DNA from: Caldilineaceae bacterium
Lineage (GTDB): Bacteria > Chloroflexota > Anaerolineae > Caldilineales > Caldilineaceae
Direction: 5' to 3'
Assembly (NCBI GenBank): GCA_022824025.1
Contig: JAJEBF010000061.1
Location: 90,750 to 154,749 of the forward strand
DNA: 64,000 nucleotides
Shown here: positions 8,088-17,266 of the stretch, piece by piece
Numbering within the stretch: the stretch's first letter is position 1
Layout: the number at the start of each line of letters is the position of its first letter
The notes under the pieces: generated by a model
What the model was told of the DNA's origin: nothing
Database searches by the model: none
Seen by the model: the letters and a program-made list of their open reading frames with translations, nothing else
Translations under genes and position numbers: made by a program

Positions 8088-10394
8088 CTAAGCCAGCGCC
8101 TCCAGAACGCGCGCCGGTGTCATCGGCAGCGTGCGGATGCGCCTGCCCGTCGCCGCCGTAAACGCGTTCGCTACCGCCGCGCCCACCGGCCCGATAGGCG
8201 GCTCGCCCATGCCATACGGCGTCTTGATCCCCGTGTCCACCAGTACCGATCGGACATTTGGCGCCTCCCGCATCGTCAGAAGCGGGTAGCTCTCGAAGTT
8301 GTTCAACTCCAGGCGGCCGTCCTTCACATACGCCTGCTCGATCAGCGTCGACCCCACCCCCCACATCACGTTCCCCTCTATCTGCGCCTTCGCCCCATCC
8401 GGGTTGACGACCAGTCCACAATCGACCGCGCAGGCCAATTCATGCACGCTGATCTCACCCGTTGTCTCGTCCACCGATATCTCCGCGACCTCCGCCACCA
8501 TCGTGTTCGACATGTGGCAGGCAATCCCTCGCGCCCGGCCAGCAGCCGGCGGCCTCCCCCAGTCGCTCAACTCGGCTACTGCCTCCAGCACGGCGCGCAT
8601 GCGCGCGCCCGCACGACTCTCCGGCAGATGATCGAGCCGGAACTGCAGCGGGTCCGCGCCGGCCGCCGCGGCCAGCTCATCGATAAAACTCTCCACCGCA
8701 AACGTGTTCGGGAACAGTCCCAAACCGCGCCACCAGCCTGTCCAGACCGGGAGTGTTCTGCGCCATGCCGTTACGGTGCGATTGGGGACATCATACTCGA
8801 CTCGCGCCGCAATGGTCGCGCCGAAGTCCGCGCCCATGACCAATGACAGAAAACCCGGAAGGAAACTGAAAGCAACGTCGCTGCTGCCCTGCAGGTGCTC
8901 CACCGCGATGATCCGCCCGCTCTCGTCCAGCGCGCCGGAGAGAACATTCTTCGTCGGCGGCCGCAGGTAACCGTTATGCATCGCCTCGACCCGGTCCCAT
9001 CCAACATGGACCGGAGCGCCGGCCGCTTTGGAAAGTCGCGCCGCCTCGATCGCGACCCGCGTATCCAGCTTGCTGCCAAATCCGCCGCCAAGATAGGTGG
9101 GAACGACCTGTACCGTCTCGGTCTCAACACCGAGGGCCTCGGCGATCTGGCCCTTGGCCCGCTCCTGAAACTGCGTTGATACCCACACGCGCACCTGCCC
9201 GTCCTGAAAATCCGCCAGCGCCGCCGGCGCCTCCAGGGGGGCCTGCACGGCGAATGGAGTATAGTATGTGGCCAATACCGTTGTCCCTTTCCCGAGCGCC
9301 GCCTCGGCATTGCCCTCACGCTGGATCGTGACACCGCCCTCCCCTGCCGGTTCAATCAGCGCATCGATCTCCTCCTGCTGCCACAGATGCCCTTCATCCC
9401 ACTCCGTCTCCATCGAGTTTACCGCCGCCCAGGCAGCGCTGCGCGATCGCGCCGCCACACCCGCAAAACCGTTTTCCACGTCGATTACGAACGCCTCGAC
9501 ACCTTCTATTGCCTCCGCCTCGCCCGGTGATGCGTTCAGCAGCGTCGCCTCCAGCGTCGGCGGCCGCGCGACCGCGCCGTAAAGCATCTCCGGCATCCGC
9601 ATGTCGTAACCGTAGACGGCCTGGCCTGTCACCTTGTCGGGAACATCTACGCGCGCAACCGGCTGACCTATGACCGTAAATTCATCCGCCGGCTTAAGTG
9701 CCAACTGCTCCTCTTCCGGAAAGTCCCAACTCGAAAGAGCCGCCGCCAAACTGTAGAAGTCAGCGCGCGCTGCAGGACCGTCCGCAACAACAAAACCCCG
9801 CCCTTCAACCCGCAGCGCAGCCTCCGAAACGCCCAACTCGGCCGCCGCCTCTCGTTGCAGCAGGCTCCGAAGCCCCGCCGCCGCTTTGCGCAGCGGATCA
9901 TAGCTTGCGGCAACCGACAAGCTGCCGCCCGTGCCGAACCCGTCCACCAACCCTGAAGTGGTATCGGCCTGCGCCACAACCAGGTCGGCCCAACTGATTC
10001 CCAGCTCCTCAACCGCTATCTGCGCTATCGACGTGTGTACGCCCTGCCCCATCTCAACCTTGACCACCGACAGCCGGATGCGGCTGTCCTCCAACACCTC
10101 CAACCACAGAGGCGGGTCACTGTCCAACTGCATGAAACTGCTGCCAGCCGGTTCACTGGCGGCCAGGTTTTCCGCCATATACAGGTGGAGAGCCGGCCTG
10201 CCGAAATACGCGCCCACGGCCAGGCTGGCCCCCGCCGCGCCCATGCCGATCAGAAAACCCCGCCGTGACAGGCGCCAGCGGCGCTTCCCCAATGGGGCGG
10301 ATTCTGCCCCTTCCGCTCCCTCTTCCCCGTTGTTTGCGCCTGTAGAGTCGGCCTGCGCCTCGACCGCTTGGTTACGACTTTGTTCTTGTGTCAT
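8088..10394 (-). CDS. molybdopterin-binding subunit of an aldehyde/isoquinoline oxidoreductase (IorB-like)
   Basis: A 768-residue large subunit of the xanthine oxidase family. After a polar 40-residue leader comes a Tat signal, SRRGFLIG (residues 43-50), and a hydrophobic stretch, so the enzyme is probably exported and periplasm-facing. Two molybdopterin-binding domains follow; the conserved motif GGGFGSKLD lies mid-protein and the C-terminal GEPPIGPVGAA (Glu at about 731) supplies the expected active-site glutamate. Family members hydroxylate N-heterocycles or oxidise aldehydes. The start ATG at 10394 overlaps the stop of the 2Fe-2S subunit gene as ATGA; an upstream in-frame start at 10469 would overlap that gene needlessly. 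No separate FAD subunit gene is nearby, as expected for IorAB-type two-subunit enzymes. Confidence 0.9.
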   Translation of the reverse strand: MTQEQSRNQAVEAQADSTGANNGEEGAEGAESAPLGKRRWRLSRRGFLIGMGAAGASLAVGAYFGRPALHLYMAENLAASEPAGSSFMQLDSDPPLWLEVLEDSRIRLSVVKVEMGQGVHTSIAQIAVEELGISWADLVVAQADTTSGLVDGFGTGGSLSVAASYDPLRKAAAGLRSLLQREAAAELGVSEAALRVEGRGFVVADGPAARADFYSLAAALSSWDFPEEEQLALKPADEFTVIGQPVARVDVPDKVTGQAVYGYDMRMPEMLYGAVARPPTLEATLLNASPGEAEAIEGVEAFVIDVENGFAGVAARSRSAAWAAVNSMETEWDEGHLWQQEEIDALIEPAGEGGVTIQREGNAEAALGKGTTVLATYYTPFAVQAPLEAPAALADFQDGQVRVWVSTQFQERAKGQIAEALGVETETVQVVPTYLGGGFGSKLDTRVAIEAARLSKAAGAPVHVGWDRVEAMHNGYLRPPTKNVLSGALDESGRIIAVEHLQGSSDVAFSFLPGFLSLVMGADFGATIAARVEYDVPNRTVTAWRRTLPVWTGWWRGLGLFPNTFAVESFIDELAAAAGADPLQFRLDHLPESRAGARMRAVLEAVAELSDWGRPPAAGRARGIACHMSNTMVAEVAEISVDETTGEISVHELACAVDCGLVVNPDGAKAQIEGNVMWGVGSTLIEQAYVKDGRLELNNFESYPLLTMREAPNVRSVLVDTGIKTPYGMGEPPIGPVGAAVANAFTAATGRRIRTLPMTPARVLEALA

Positions 10395-10879
10395 GTCGCA
10401 GCCTCCTCGCCAGCTGCCCTCCCGGCCGCCTGTTGGACCGCCTGCAGGATGCGCACATAGCAACCGCAACGGCAGTAGTTCCCGCTCATCGCCCGCACGG
10501 TCTCCTCCTCAGACGGCAGCGGATTCCGTTCCAGAAACGAAACCGCCTGCATGATCTGGCCGCTCATGCACCAGCCGCACTGCGGAACCTGGTGATCGAT
10601 GAACGCCTGCTGGACAGGATGCAGCGTGAGCTCTCCGCCCCCATCCCTTTCCGCCAGCCCTTCGATCGTTCGAATTTCTGCCCCCGAAACCGCGGCCAGC
10701 GGCATCAGACAGGATCGAACTGCAGCCCCATTGATATGAACGGTACACGCGCCGCAGATTCCAACGCCGCAACCGTACTTGGTGCCAGTCAGACCCAGCC
10801 AGTCCCGCAGCACCCACAACAGTCTTTCTTCCGCGGGGACATCCAGCGTATAGCTTCTTCCATTGACATTCAGTTCCAT
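10391..10879 (-). CDS. 2Fe-2S subunit of the molybdopterin oxidoreductase (IorA-like)
   Basis: A 162-residue electron-transfer subunit with both clusters of the xanthine oxidase family. The plant-ferredoxin cluster ligands are Cys37, 42, 45 and 57 (KYGCGVGICGACTVH); the second cluster uses Cys101, 104, 136 and 138 (QCGWCMSGQ and NYCRCGCY). It passes electrons from the molybdenum subunit encoded next to it to an external acceptor. Its stop overlaps the start of that subunit by ATGA, so the two should be made in step. It has no signal of its own and could be co-exported with the Tat-bearing subunit, as known for such pairs. Confidence 0.93.
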   Translation of the reverse strand: MELNVNGRSYTLDVPAEERLLWVLRDWLGLTGTKYGCGVGICGACTVHINGAAVRSCLMPLAAVSGAEIRTIEGLAERDGGGELTLHPVQQAFIDHQVPQCGWCMSGQIMQAVSFLERNPLPSEEETVRAMSGNYCRCGCYVRILQAVQQAAGRAAGEEAAT

Positions 10880-10906
10880 TCCAATCCCCTCCTCATCTTC
10901 CCTGCG

Positions 10907-11647
10907 CTACAACACAATCTCCCGACCCGGCTTCGCGTCAAGCGAGCCCCCTAAATCCACAAGCGCCCCAGCGACCTCCCGCAAACAACCGGCCAGGTCG
11001 GTTGCCACCCGGCTCTCGGGGATACGCAGAATTGTCCACCTGTCCAGCGGCCCGGACGCCTCACGCATATCGCTGGATTCATCCAGCCGGATGCCCAAAT
11101 ATCCGTTGCGCACGCGCAAAGCGATGTCCACCGGCCACTCTCCCGCCAATCGATTGGGAAGCGGCCTTAGCCGGTTGGCGCGCAACGCATTCCAGAGCGC
11201 TTGAAACGGCTCTCCCTCCAGCTTCAGCTCCGTAACATCCTGCGCGCGTAACAGACGCTCCAGCGTTGTGTGCATAAAAGTCAGGCGTCGAAACGTCGCT
11301 GCCGCAACCGGCTGCGCCAACCGCAAGAGCGGCCCAATCTCGATCCGAAAATAATACTCATCCGCCCGCGCATGGTCCGCCTCCTCCGGGAGAAGCTCGG
11401 CGCGCGACAGCAACTGATAGCGGCGAATCGCCGCATAATAACTGATCGTGCGAGCTTCCGACCTGCTCCCGAAAGCCCCTGTCTGGTAGAACGCCAGATA
11501 GTCTGCCCCTACTCGCCGCGGCGCCCGCCGCTGCGGAATGCGATACCAGCCCTCCGAGGCCGCCCTCCGCAGATCGGCCTCGTTGTTGACAACCGCCACA
11601 AGCACCGTCCGTCGCAATTCGTAAGGGTCTGTATATTCCTGAGACAA
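10907..11647 (-). CDS. unknown protein, possible PUA/EVE-like and degenerate nuclease-like halves
   Basis: A 246-residue protein without a family that I recognise. The first half (VLVAVVNNEADL, then WYRIP, YLAFYQTGAFG and ISYYAAI) has the strand order and aromatic pattern of EVE/ASCH domains of the PUA superfamily, which bind modified bases in nucleic acids. The second half (WPVDIALRVRNGYLGIRLDE, then WTILRIPESRV and DLAGCLREVAGAL) resembles the tail of DUF559/Vsr-type PD-(D/E)XK endonucleases. Here the usual catalytic E-x-D/K set is not clear (IRLDES), so activity is uncertain. Both assignments are inference. The gene starts 16 bases after uvsE and ends 27 bases before the 2Fe-2S gene, so a joint transcript is likely. 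Confidence 0.6.
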   Translation of the reverse strand: MSQEYTDPYELRRTVLVAVVNNEADLRRAASEGWYRIPQRRAPRRVGADYLAFYQTGAFGSRSEARTISYYAAIRRYQLLSRAELLPEEADHARADEYYFRIEIGPLLRLAQPVAAATFRRLTFMHTTLERLLRAQDVTELKLEGEPFQALWNALRANRLRPLPNRLAGEWPVDIALRVRNGYLGIRLDESSDMREASGPLDRWTILRIPESRVATDLAGCLREVAGALVDLGGSLDAKPGREIVL

Positions 11648-11663
11648 TTCCCCACCCTCTTCC

Positions 11664-12644
11664 CTAAACTACATGCCCCAACAACTGCGGCGCATACTTG
11701 CCGATCTGCTCCCGCAGGCGCAAGAGGGCAACATCCTTCGCCTTGGCCTCCAGCATGACATCGAATGACCGCAACCGCGCTGAAACCGCCGCCTGCAGCA
11801 GTTCGATGACCTCGAACGGGTGCAGAAAGTCACTGTGCTGATGCGGCAGGGGCATCTGCATGCGGGCCTTGCCGTCCCGAAAGAGAGTTCGCACCGCTGT
11901 GCGCGGGCTGCTGACGTGGATCTTTGGGCGTACATCCCCAGGCCACGTCGCCAAAGCAATTTTCAGCGCATCCAGCTGCGGGATCGCATCCGGGTTGTGG
12001 CAGCGGTGGTGGAGCGTATCCAGAACAACCGGTATCCCTGTCCGCCTGTGTGCCCACAGTACATCTCGAAGACCGAACTGTCGGTCCCCGTTCTCCAGGA
12101 CCAGACGCTTTCGCACATGTTCCGGCAGCAGATTGGCCGTGCGCGCGAATCGGTCCAATGCCGCCGGCGCTTCCTCGCCGCCCCCGCCCACATGAATCAC
12201 AACCACGCTCGACGCATCCAGGCCCATCCCATCCAGCAGAGAGGCCGCAGCAGCCAGCTCCAGACTCGAACGCGAGACCAGAGCAGGATCCGGGTGGCTC
12301 AACCGCACGTAGAAGCCCGGATGCAACGTCAAGCGCACGCGCTGCTGCCGCGCCATGTCCCCTATGGCCGCCAGTTCCGTCGAGCATTCCTCAATCTGAT
12401 TGTGAAACGAAGGCAGGTCCGGGTGGGTCAGATAGGGCGCAAGCTGGCCGGCCATCCGATAGAACCGGATCTCCCTCCGCGCCAGGTAGAGAAATATGTC
12501 GCGCAGATAGACCAGACTGACGCTCAAGTGAGGCTTGTTTTGCCAGCGCCGGCTGTCATGCGACCGCAGCCCCGATACGCCCAGCACCTTGACGGGAAAC
12601 CCCAACCGCAACCGCGTCCCGTTCGCCATGAGGTGGTCGGACAT
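11664..12644 (-). CDS. uvsE: UV-damage endonuclease (UvsE/UVDE family)
   Basis: A 326-residue TIM-barrel endonuclease that nicks DNA 5' to UV photoproducts and some other lesions in the alternative excision-repair pathway. Family landmarks run in order: LGFPVKVLG at the start, an IRFYRMAGQLAPY segment, LTLHPGFYVRLSHP, VVIHVGG, RLVLENGDRQ, VVLDTLHHRCHNP, KIHVSSP and the late LPHQHSDFLHP. The His, Glu and Asp residues of these segments form the metal site in known UVDE structures, and all are present. Length is close to that of bacterial UvsE with a modest extension. It is the first gene of a minus-strand run that continues with an unknown protein, also possibly DNA-directed. Confidence 0.93.
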   Translation of the reverse strand: MSDHLMANGTRLRLGFPVKVLGVSGLRSHDSRRWQNKPHLSVSLVYLRDIFLYLARREIRFYRMAGQLAPYLTHPDLPSFHNQIEECSTELAAIGDMARQQRVRLTLHPGFYVRLSHPDPALVSRSSLELAAAASLLDGMGLDASSVVVIHVGGGGEEAPAALDRFARTANLLPEHVRKRLVLENGDRQFGLRDVLWAHRRTGIPVVLDTLHHRCHNPDAIPQLDALKIALATWPGDVRPKIHVSSPRTAVRTLFRDGKARMQMPLPHQHSDFLHPFEVIELLQAAVSARLRSFDVMLEAKAKDVALLRLREQIGKYAPQLLGHVV

Positions 12645-13284
12645 CTAACTTTTTTTGGGAAACGTAGAGCCGCGATAAGAGGTGTTGTTTCTTTTGCGCA
12701 CGTCGTCCAACTTGAATTCGCTCGGAGGGCAACTGGGTCTGACAGTCTCTCCACTTTCCCATCGCCCAACACAATTCACGCCTGTCAGCCCTGCAACAGA
12801 CTAACATAGCAATGACCTGCCTCCCAATTACCCGAACAGGTGTACGGGCGCTAGTTCAGTCCCGTTTCAGGGCCATTCCCGCGCCAGCGGTCCGGGGCAC
12901 GCGATCCTCGCCAATCCCCATTCCCCTCCGGACCGGAAACAGGCTCGAGCCCTGAATCCCCGGCGCTTCTGGTGATTGCTGCGCGAAGTTGACGTCGGCG
13001 TCGGTTGTTATGTACTCTATATCTGCAATCGACTCGCCTGCCTTGCGGAGAACGCCGGCCCCATCATGGTTCTCCGCGCGGTCGCACGGCATCGCTGTCT
13101 CGGGGTCGGCCCACCTGGCCTCGCCAGAAGATTCGTAACGCCGGAGAGAGAATCGGATTGAACTTCGATTTCCTCGCTGCCCAAACTTGCGGATGCTTGG
13201 GCACAGTTTCCTTCGTCACCTGTTTCCCCAACCAGTCCTGACAGAACCGGGACACCCGTTCCCAGCGTCCAAGGAACTACGAAT
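12645..13284 (+). other. intergenic region between divergent genes
   Basis: About 640 bases between uvsE and the first secreted-protein gene, transcribed away from each other. The short open frames here have neither family features nor convincing ribosome-binding sites. Both promoters must lie in this region, but I see no clear consensus box. No repeat array or RNA gene was recognised. Confidence 0.5.
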
Positions 13285-14727
13285 ATGTACAGTTCACGCC
13301 TCCTGGCCCTCACGACGGCGCTACTCATCTCACTGACCGCGTCGGCAGGACATCTGTCGGCGCAGGAACTGTCTCCCGCGACCCAGACCGAGCCCCCGGT
13401 TGCCTCTCCCGGCCAACCGGCTTGGCTGACGGGTGCCCCGGCGTCTGCGGCGAATCACTCAGTTGCGCCGGAACCCGCCTCCGTCTCCGCCGCCGAGATT
13501 CCGCCTGGGTGGAAAGAGTATGTCGACCACTCCCTGGGCTACTCCCTTGCCCTTCCCGCCAACTGGCTGACTTTCGACCTGCAGGCCGGAGATCTGGACA
13601 GAATTGCCGGCCTGCTTGGCGGTCGCGCCGCGTCCGAGCCGTTGCGCAAATACATGGCCGCGCCCGCCGGCCAAAACCTCGGGCTCTTAGCCGTCGACTC
13701 CGACCCTAGCGAGTTGTTCGCTCTCCCGCCTTTCCCAACCTTCCTCAACGTCTCAGTCGCCAGCTTCCCAGACGGTCTGTCCGACGAACAATGGGTTGCC
13801 CTCGTTGAAGAGTCTATCGCAGCGATGGGTGAAGTCCGGATCGAAAGTGTCAGGCTCGGCACGCTCAACGACCTGCCCGTGGTCAGAGCCGCCGCCGTCT
13901 ACCAATTGGGAGGCCAGGGCGCTGGCCTGACCGCCCAGCTTGACGTCACCATCGTCCGTGTTGACCAGGCGGCATATACGCTGACAATCGCAACCCGGCT
14001 CAGCAATGCCTTAGCCAAACGAATTGTGATTCACCAGATCGTCCAAACCTTCCGGCCTGTCCTGCCCGAACATGTGGAAGACCGAGAGCCCGCTCAAACC
14101 GCGACGGCGAATGAAGCCGGTGAACTGCCTGGTCTTTCGGCGCCAGCTCCTGCCGCCGCGCTTCCCAGATTCTGGATACCCATCGTTGACGGGCGCCTGG
14201 GGTACTCTCTTGCCGTGCCAATCAACTGGCTAACTTTCGACCTGCAGGAGGGAGATCTGGACCGTGTGACAGGCCTCCACCGCGGCCAACTGGCAATGCG
14301 GCAACTGCAGGCCTTTCTGGACTCGCCGGCAGGAGAAACTCTAGGGGTCTTTGCCGTGGAAGCGGAACCGGACAGCATGTACACCGTCCCGATCTTCCCG
14401 ACCTTCCTGATCGTGTCCACCGCGCCGCTGCTGGAAAACGTTTCCGACGAAGAGTGGCTCGCCCTCGCGGCCCAATCCATCTCAGCTTGGGGCGATACGC
14501 AGTTGATAGCAGCCGAATTGGGCGCAAGCAACGCGCTTCCGGCCATCAGAGCAACGGCTGCCATGCAGTTGGGCGAGCCAACGCATCAATTGACCGCTCA
14601 TCTTGACATGACCATCCTGCGAGCCAACCAGACCGTCTATCTTCTTATCATCGCCTCCCGCCAGGACGCAGCCGCCGCCAACCAACCGGTGATCGAGCAG
14701 ATAGTCGATTCCTTCCGAATCGAATGA
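13285..14727 (+). CDS. secreted protein with a duplicated domain
   Basis: A 480-residue exported protein. Residues 1 to about 29 form a Sec signal peptide (hydrophobic LLALTTALLISLTASA, cleavage near SAQ). A proline- and alanine-rich linker follows to about 75. Then come two homologous domains of about 190 residues, at roughly 76-265 and 295-480. The landmarks repeat in the same order: GYSLALPANWLTFDLQAGDL and GYSLAVPINWLTFDLQEGDL, then PFPTFLNVS and IFPTFLIVS, then SDEQWVALVEESI and SDEEWLALAAQSI, and a closing IVQTF and IVDSF. The start of each domain recalls PsbP/DUF1795-like lipoprotein domains (xxGYSLxxPxxW), but I cannot confirm that. It lies just upstream of a secreted leucine-rich repeat protein that is also built by duplication. 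Confidence 0.75.
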   Translation: MYSSRLLALTTALLISLTASAGHLSAQELSPATQTEPPVASPGQPAWLTGAPASAANHSVAPEPASVSAAEIPPGWKEYVDHSLGYSLALPANWLTFDLQAGDLDRIAGLLGGRAASEPLRKYMAAPAGQNLGLLAVDSDPSELFALPPFPTFLNVSVASFPDGLSDEQWVALVEESIAAMGEVRIESVRLGTLNDLPVVRAAAVYQLGGQGAGLTAQLDVTIVRVDQAAYTLTIATRLSNALAKRIVIHQIVQTFRPVLPEHVEDREPAQTATANEAGELPGLSAPAPAAALPRFWIPIVDGRLGYSLAVPINWLTFDLQEGDLDRVTGLHRGQLAMRQLQAFLDSPAGETLGVFAVEAEPDSMYTVPIFPTFLIVSTAPLLENVSDEEWLALAAQSISAWGDTQLIAAELGASNALPAIRATAAMQLGEPTHQLTAHLDMTILRANQTVYLLIIASRQDAAAANQPVIEQIVDSFRIE

Positions 14728-14770
14728 TGCCCGGATGCCAGTTGGCCTTCGACCCTTCATACTGCGCCAG

Positions 14771-14815
14771 ATTGGCTGCAAACACATCGGCTGCAAACAC
14801 ATCGGCTGGAAACCG
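14771..14815 (+). repeat. three tandem 15-bp units
   Basis: ATTGGCTGCAAACAC at 14771-14785, ATCGGCTGCAAACAC at 14786-14800 and a diverged ATCGGCTGGAAACCG at 14801-14815. The units lie in the 115-base spacer before the leucine-rich repeat gene and end 27 bases before its start codon. They are in frame with that gene but upstream of the preferred start. They could be a slippage product or a leader element. Confidence 0.7.
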
Positions 14816-14842
14816 TTCACTGCCCGACGAGGATCCTCAACC

Positions 14843-17155
14843 ATGAACCTGAGACGATTCATCGCTCCATTTTTGTGCCGCGGCGCCCTGCTGCGCATCA
14901 TCCTTTTGCTCACGCTCACCCAATCTGTGGCAGTAACAACCGCCTTGGCCCAAAACGATGACCTGCCCGATAGGGATCCCGACCGCGAGGCCCTGACCGC
15001 GCTCTTCCACGCCACCGACGGCGAAAACTGGGTGAACAATCAAGACTGGCTGACCGATAAACCGCTCAGTGCCTGGTATGGCGTCACCACAAATGACAGC
15101 GGGCGCGTCACCCGGCTAAGCCTTCGCGGAAATCGACTGAACGGTTCGATCCCGCCCCAGCTTGGCGCTCTCACACAGTTGGAACAACTGGTGGTCGACG
15201 ACAACCTCCTCAGTGGAGAGATTCCCCCCGAACTGGGTAATCTGTCCTATTTGCAGTGGCTGGACCTCGACAGAAACCAGCTCACCGGGTCGATTCCTCC
15301 CGAACTGGGCAACCTTAAACTGTTGGAACGGCTGGACCTCTCGGGCAATCAACTGAGCGGGGCCATCCCTCCTGAGATCGGCGGGCTCAGAGAGCTGCGG
15401 ACGCTCTACTTCGATGAAAACCAGCTGATCGGCGCAATCCCGCCCCAGTTGGGTTTCCTCGCGAATCTACAGACAATGTTCATTGAAGAAAATCAATTGA
15501 GTGGCGAAATCCCGCCCGAATTGGGCAATCTCACCCACCTGCGGGCCCTGTCCTTGGAAGAGAATAACCTCAGCGGACCGATTCCAGCCGAATTGGGCAA
15601 CCTCACGCAACTGCGCTCGCTTGATCTCGACGAAAATAATCTGAGCGGTCCCATCCCCCCCGAACTGGGCAACCTTACCGAGCTGCGCTCGCTCTACCTG
15701 GACGATTGCGGCCTGAGCGGCCCGATCCCGCCGCAACTGGGCAACCTCACCCAGCTGCGGACGCTGCTGCTCAATGACAATGCGTTAAGCGGCCCGATCC
15801 CCCCCGAACTGGGCAACCTGGCGCGCCTGCAGTCGCTCCAGCTGGCAGGAAATACCCTGAGCGGCGAAATCCCGCCGGAGTTGGGCGGCATCCTCCAGTT
15901 GCACGAGTGGAATATCGGAGGAAATCAACTGACCGGCTGCATTCCCGATAGCTGGCGCAGCGCCGCGTCGATCGATCGCGAACCGTTGGACCTGTCCTTC
16001 TGCCCTGCGCCCGCGGAGCCGGAGCCTGAAACACAGACCCTATTTGGATTGGACGGCGATCTGCTCTTCGCGCTGTACCGCGTCTCCCTGAGGACCCTTA
16101 CGCATCAGTCGCTGCAGGGCCTCGACCGCGCAGCCCTCACCTCCCTCTACATTGCCTTGGGCGGAAACGACTGGGTGAACAGTGAGAACTGGCTCAGCGA
16201 CGAGCCGCTCAGCGCTTGGTACGGCGTAACCACCGACCTCAACGGCCGCGTAACCAGCCTGGATCTGCGCGGAAATCAGTTGAGCGGTTCGCTCCCCGCC
16301 GTAATCGGGCGCCTTTCCCATCTGAAACGACTGGTGATCGATGACAATCAACTCACCGGACCGATCCCGCCCGAAATCGGTTACCTGACCCACCTCACCA
16401 CCCTGGACCTCGACCGAAACCGGCTGACGGGCCCGATCCCTCCGGATCTGGGTAACCTGGCCCATCTGGAACGACTGGACCTTACCGGCAACCAGCTCAA
16501 CGGGTCCATCCCTGCCCAACTTGGAAATCTCACCGCATTGCGGACCCTCTTCCTTGATGAGAATCGGCTCACCGGCGCAATACCTCCGCAGCTTGGAAAC
16601 CTGATCGAGCTGCGCACGCTCTACCTCGAAGAGAACCGCCTGACCGGCCCCATTCCGCCTGAGTTGGGCAATCTGGTAAACGTGAGTCTCTTCTCCCTTG
16701 AGGAAAACAGTCTTAGCGGCCCGATTCCACCAGAGTTGGGCAACCTCGCAGAGGTCCGCACCCTCTATCTCGACGAGAACGGTTTGAGCGGTCCGATCCC
16801 GCCCGAACTCGGCAATCTGGTCCAGCTGCGAGTCCTCGACCTGGACGAAAACGACCTCAGCGGCCCAATCCCGCCCGAACTCGGCCGTCTGACCCAGTTG
16901 CGAATCCTGTTCCTGCGCGAAAATGAACTGAGCGGCCCGATACCCCCTGAACTGGGGAACCTTCCTCACTTGACCTGGCTCTACCTGCAAGACAACCAGT
17001 TGAGCGGGGAAGTGCCAGCGGCGCTGGGCAACCTCGCGCGCCTGCAAGGGTTCGGTCTCGGCGCAAACCAGCTCAGCGGCTGCATGCCCGTAAGCCTGAG
17101 CCGCGTGCTCCACAACGACCTCGACGACGTAAATCTGCCTTTCTGCGTCGAATAG
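14843..17155 (+). CDS. secreted leucine-rich repeat protein with two arrays of 12 repeats
   Basis: A 770-residue exported protein. The ATG at 14843 is chosen because GAGG lies about ten bases upstream and a Sec signal peptide follows (LLRIILLLTLTQSVAVTTALA). The mature part is two like modules. Each starts with a cap of the form DREALTALFHATDGENWVNN, then WLTDKPLSAWYGVTT. Each continues with 12 repeats of the 24-residue plant-type pattern (LxLxxNxLSGxIPPELGNL) and closes with a Cys-bearing cap (LTGCIPDSW; LSGCMPVSL). Module 1 ends near residue 390 at DLSFC; module 2 ends the protein at NLPFC. Plant-type LRR proteins bind proteins or glycans at cell surfaces. No anchor or sorting signal is visible after the last cap, so it is probably released or held non-covalently. 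Confidence 0.93.
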   Translation: MNLRRFIAPFLCRGALLRIILLLTLTQSVAVTTALAQNDDLPDRDPDREALTALFHATDGENWVNNQDWLTDKPLSAWYGVTTNDSGRVTRLSLRGNRLNGSIPPQLGALTQLEQLVVDDNLLSGEIPPELGNLSYLQWLDLDRNQLTGSIPPELGNLKLLERLDLSGNQLSGAIPPEIGGLRELRTLYFDENQLIGAIPPQLGFLANLQTMFIEENQLSGEIPPELGNLTHLRALSLEENNLSGPIPAELGNLTQLRSLDLDENNLSGPIPPELGNLTELRSLYLDDCGLSGPIPPQLGNLTQLRTLLLNDNALSGPIPPELGNLARLQSLQLAGNTLSGEIPPELGGILQLHEWNIGGNQLTGCIPDSWRSAASIDREPLDLSFCPAPAEPEPETQTLFGLDGDLLFALYRVSLRTLTHQSLQGLDRAALTSLYIALGGNDWVNSENWLSDEPLSAWYGVTTDLNGRVTSLDLRGNQLSGSLPAVIGRLSHLKRLVIDDNQLTGPIPPEIGYLTHLTTLDLDRNRLTGPIPPDLGNLAHLERLDLTGNQLNGSIPAQLGNLTALRTLFLDENRLTGAIPPQLGNLIELRTLYLEENRLTGPIPPELGNLVNVSLFSLEENSLSGPIPPELGNLAEVRTLYLDENGLSGPIPPELGNLVQLRVLDLDENDLSGPIPPELGRLTQLRILFLRENELSGPIPPELGNLPHLTWLYLQDNQLSGEVPAALGNLARLQGFGLGANQLSGCMPVSLSRVLHNDLDDVNLPFCVE

Positions 17156-17164
17156 CCAGCAGAA

Positions 17165-17205
17165 AAACGAGGGGAGAGTAGACGTTTGCCACTCTCCCCT
17201 CGTTT
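17165..17205. terminator. bidirectional Rho-independent terminator
   Basis: A perfect 15-bp inverted repeat: AAACGAGGGGAGAGT at 17165-17179 and ACTCTCCCCTCGTTT at 17191-17205, with an 11-base loop. A-rich sequence precedes it and T-rich sequence ends it, so it can serve both the plus-strand LRR gene (stop at 17155) and the minus-strand DedA gene (stop at 17267), which converge here. Confidence 0.85.
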
Positions 17206-17266
17206 CCCTCACCCCAATTTCGGAGTTGTCAACCCTCGCTCAGTTCGCGTCCCGCTCCCGCATTCC

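Noticed and set aside
12856..13092. Small minus-strand open frame in the uvsE upstream gap
   Set aside because: No family features and no ribosome-binding site; the overlapping plus-strand frames are equally unconvincing.
16040..17212. Minus-strand open frame of 390 codons opposite the LRR gene
   Set aside because: Its repeat-like product only mirrors the LRR repeats on the other strand.
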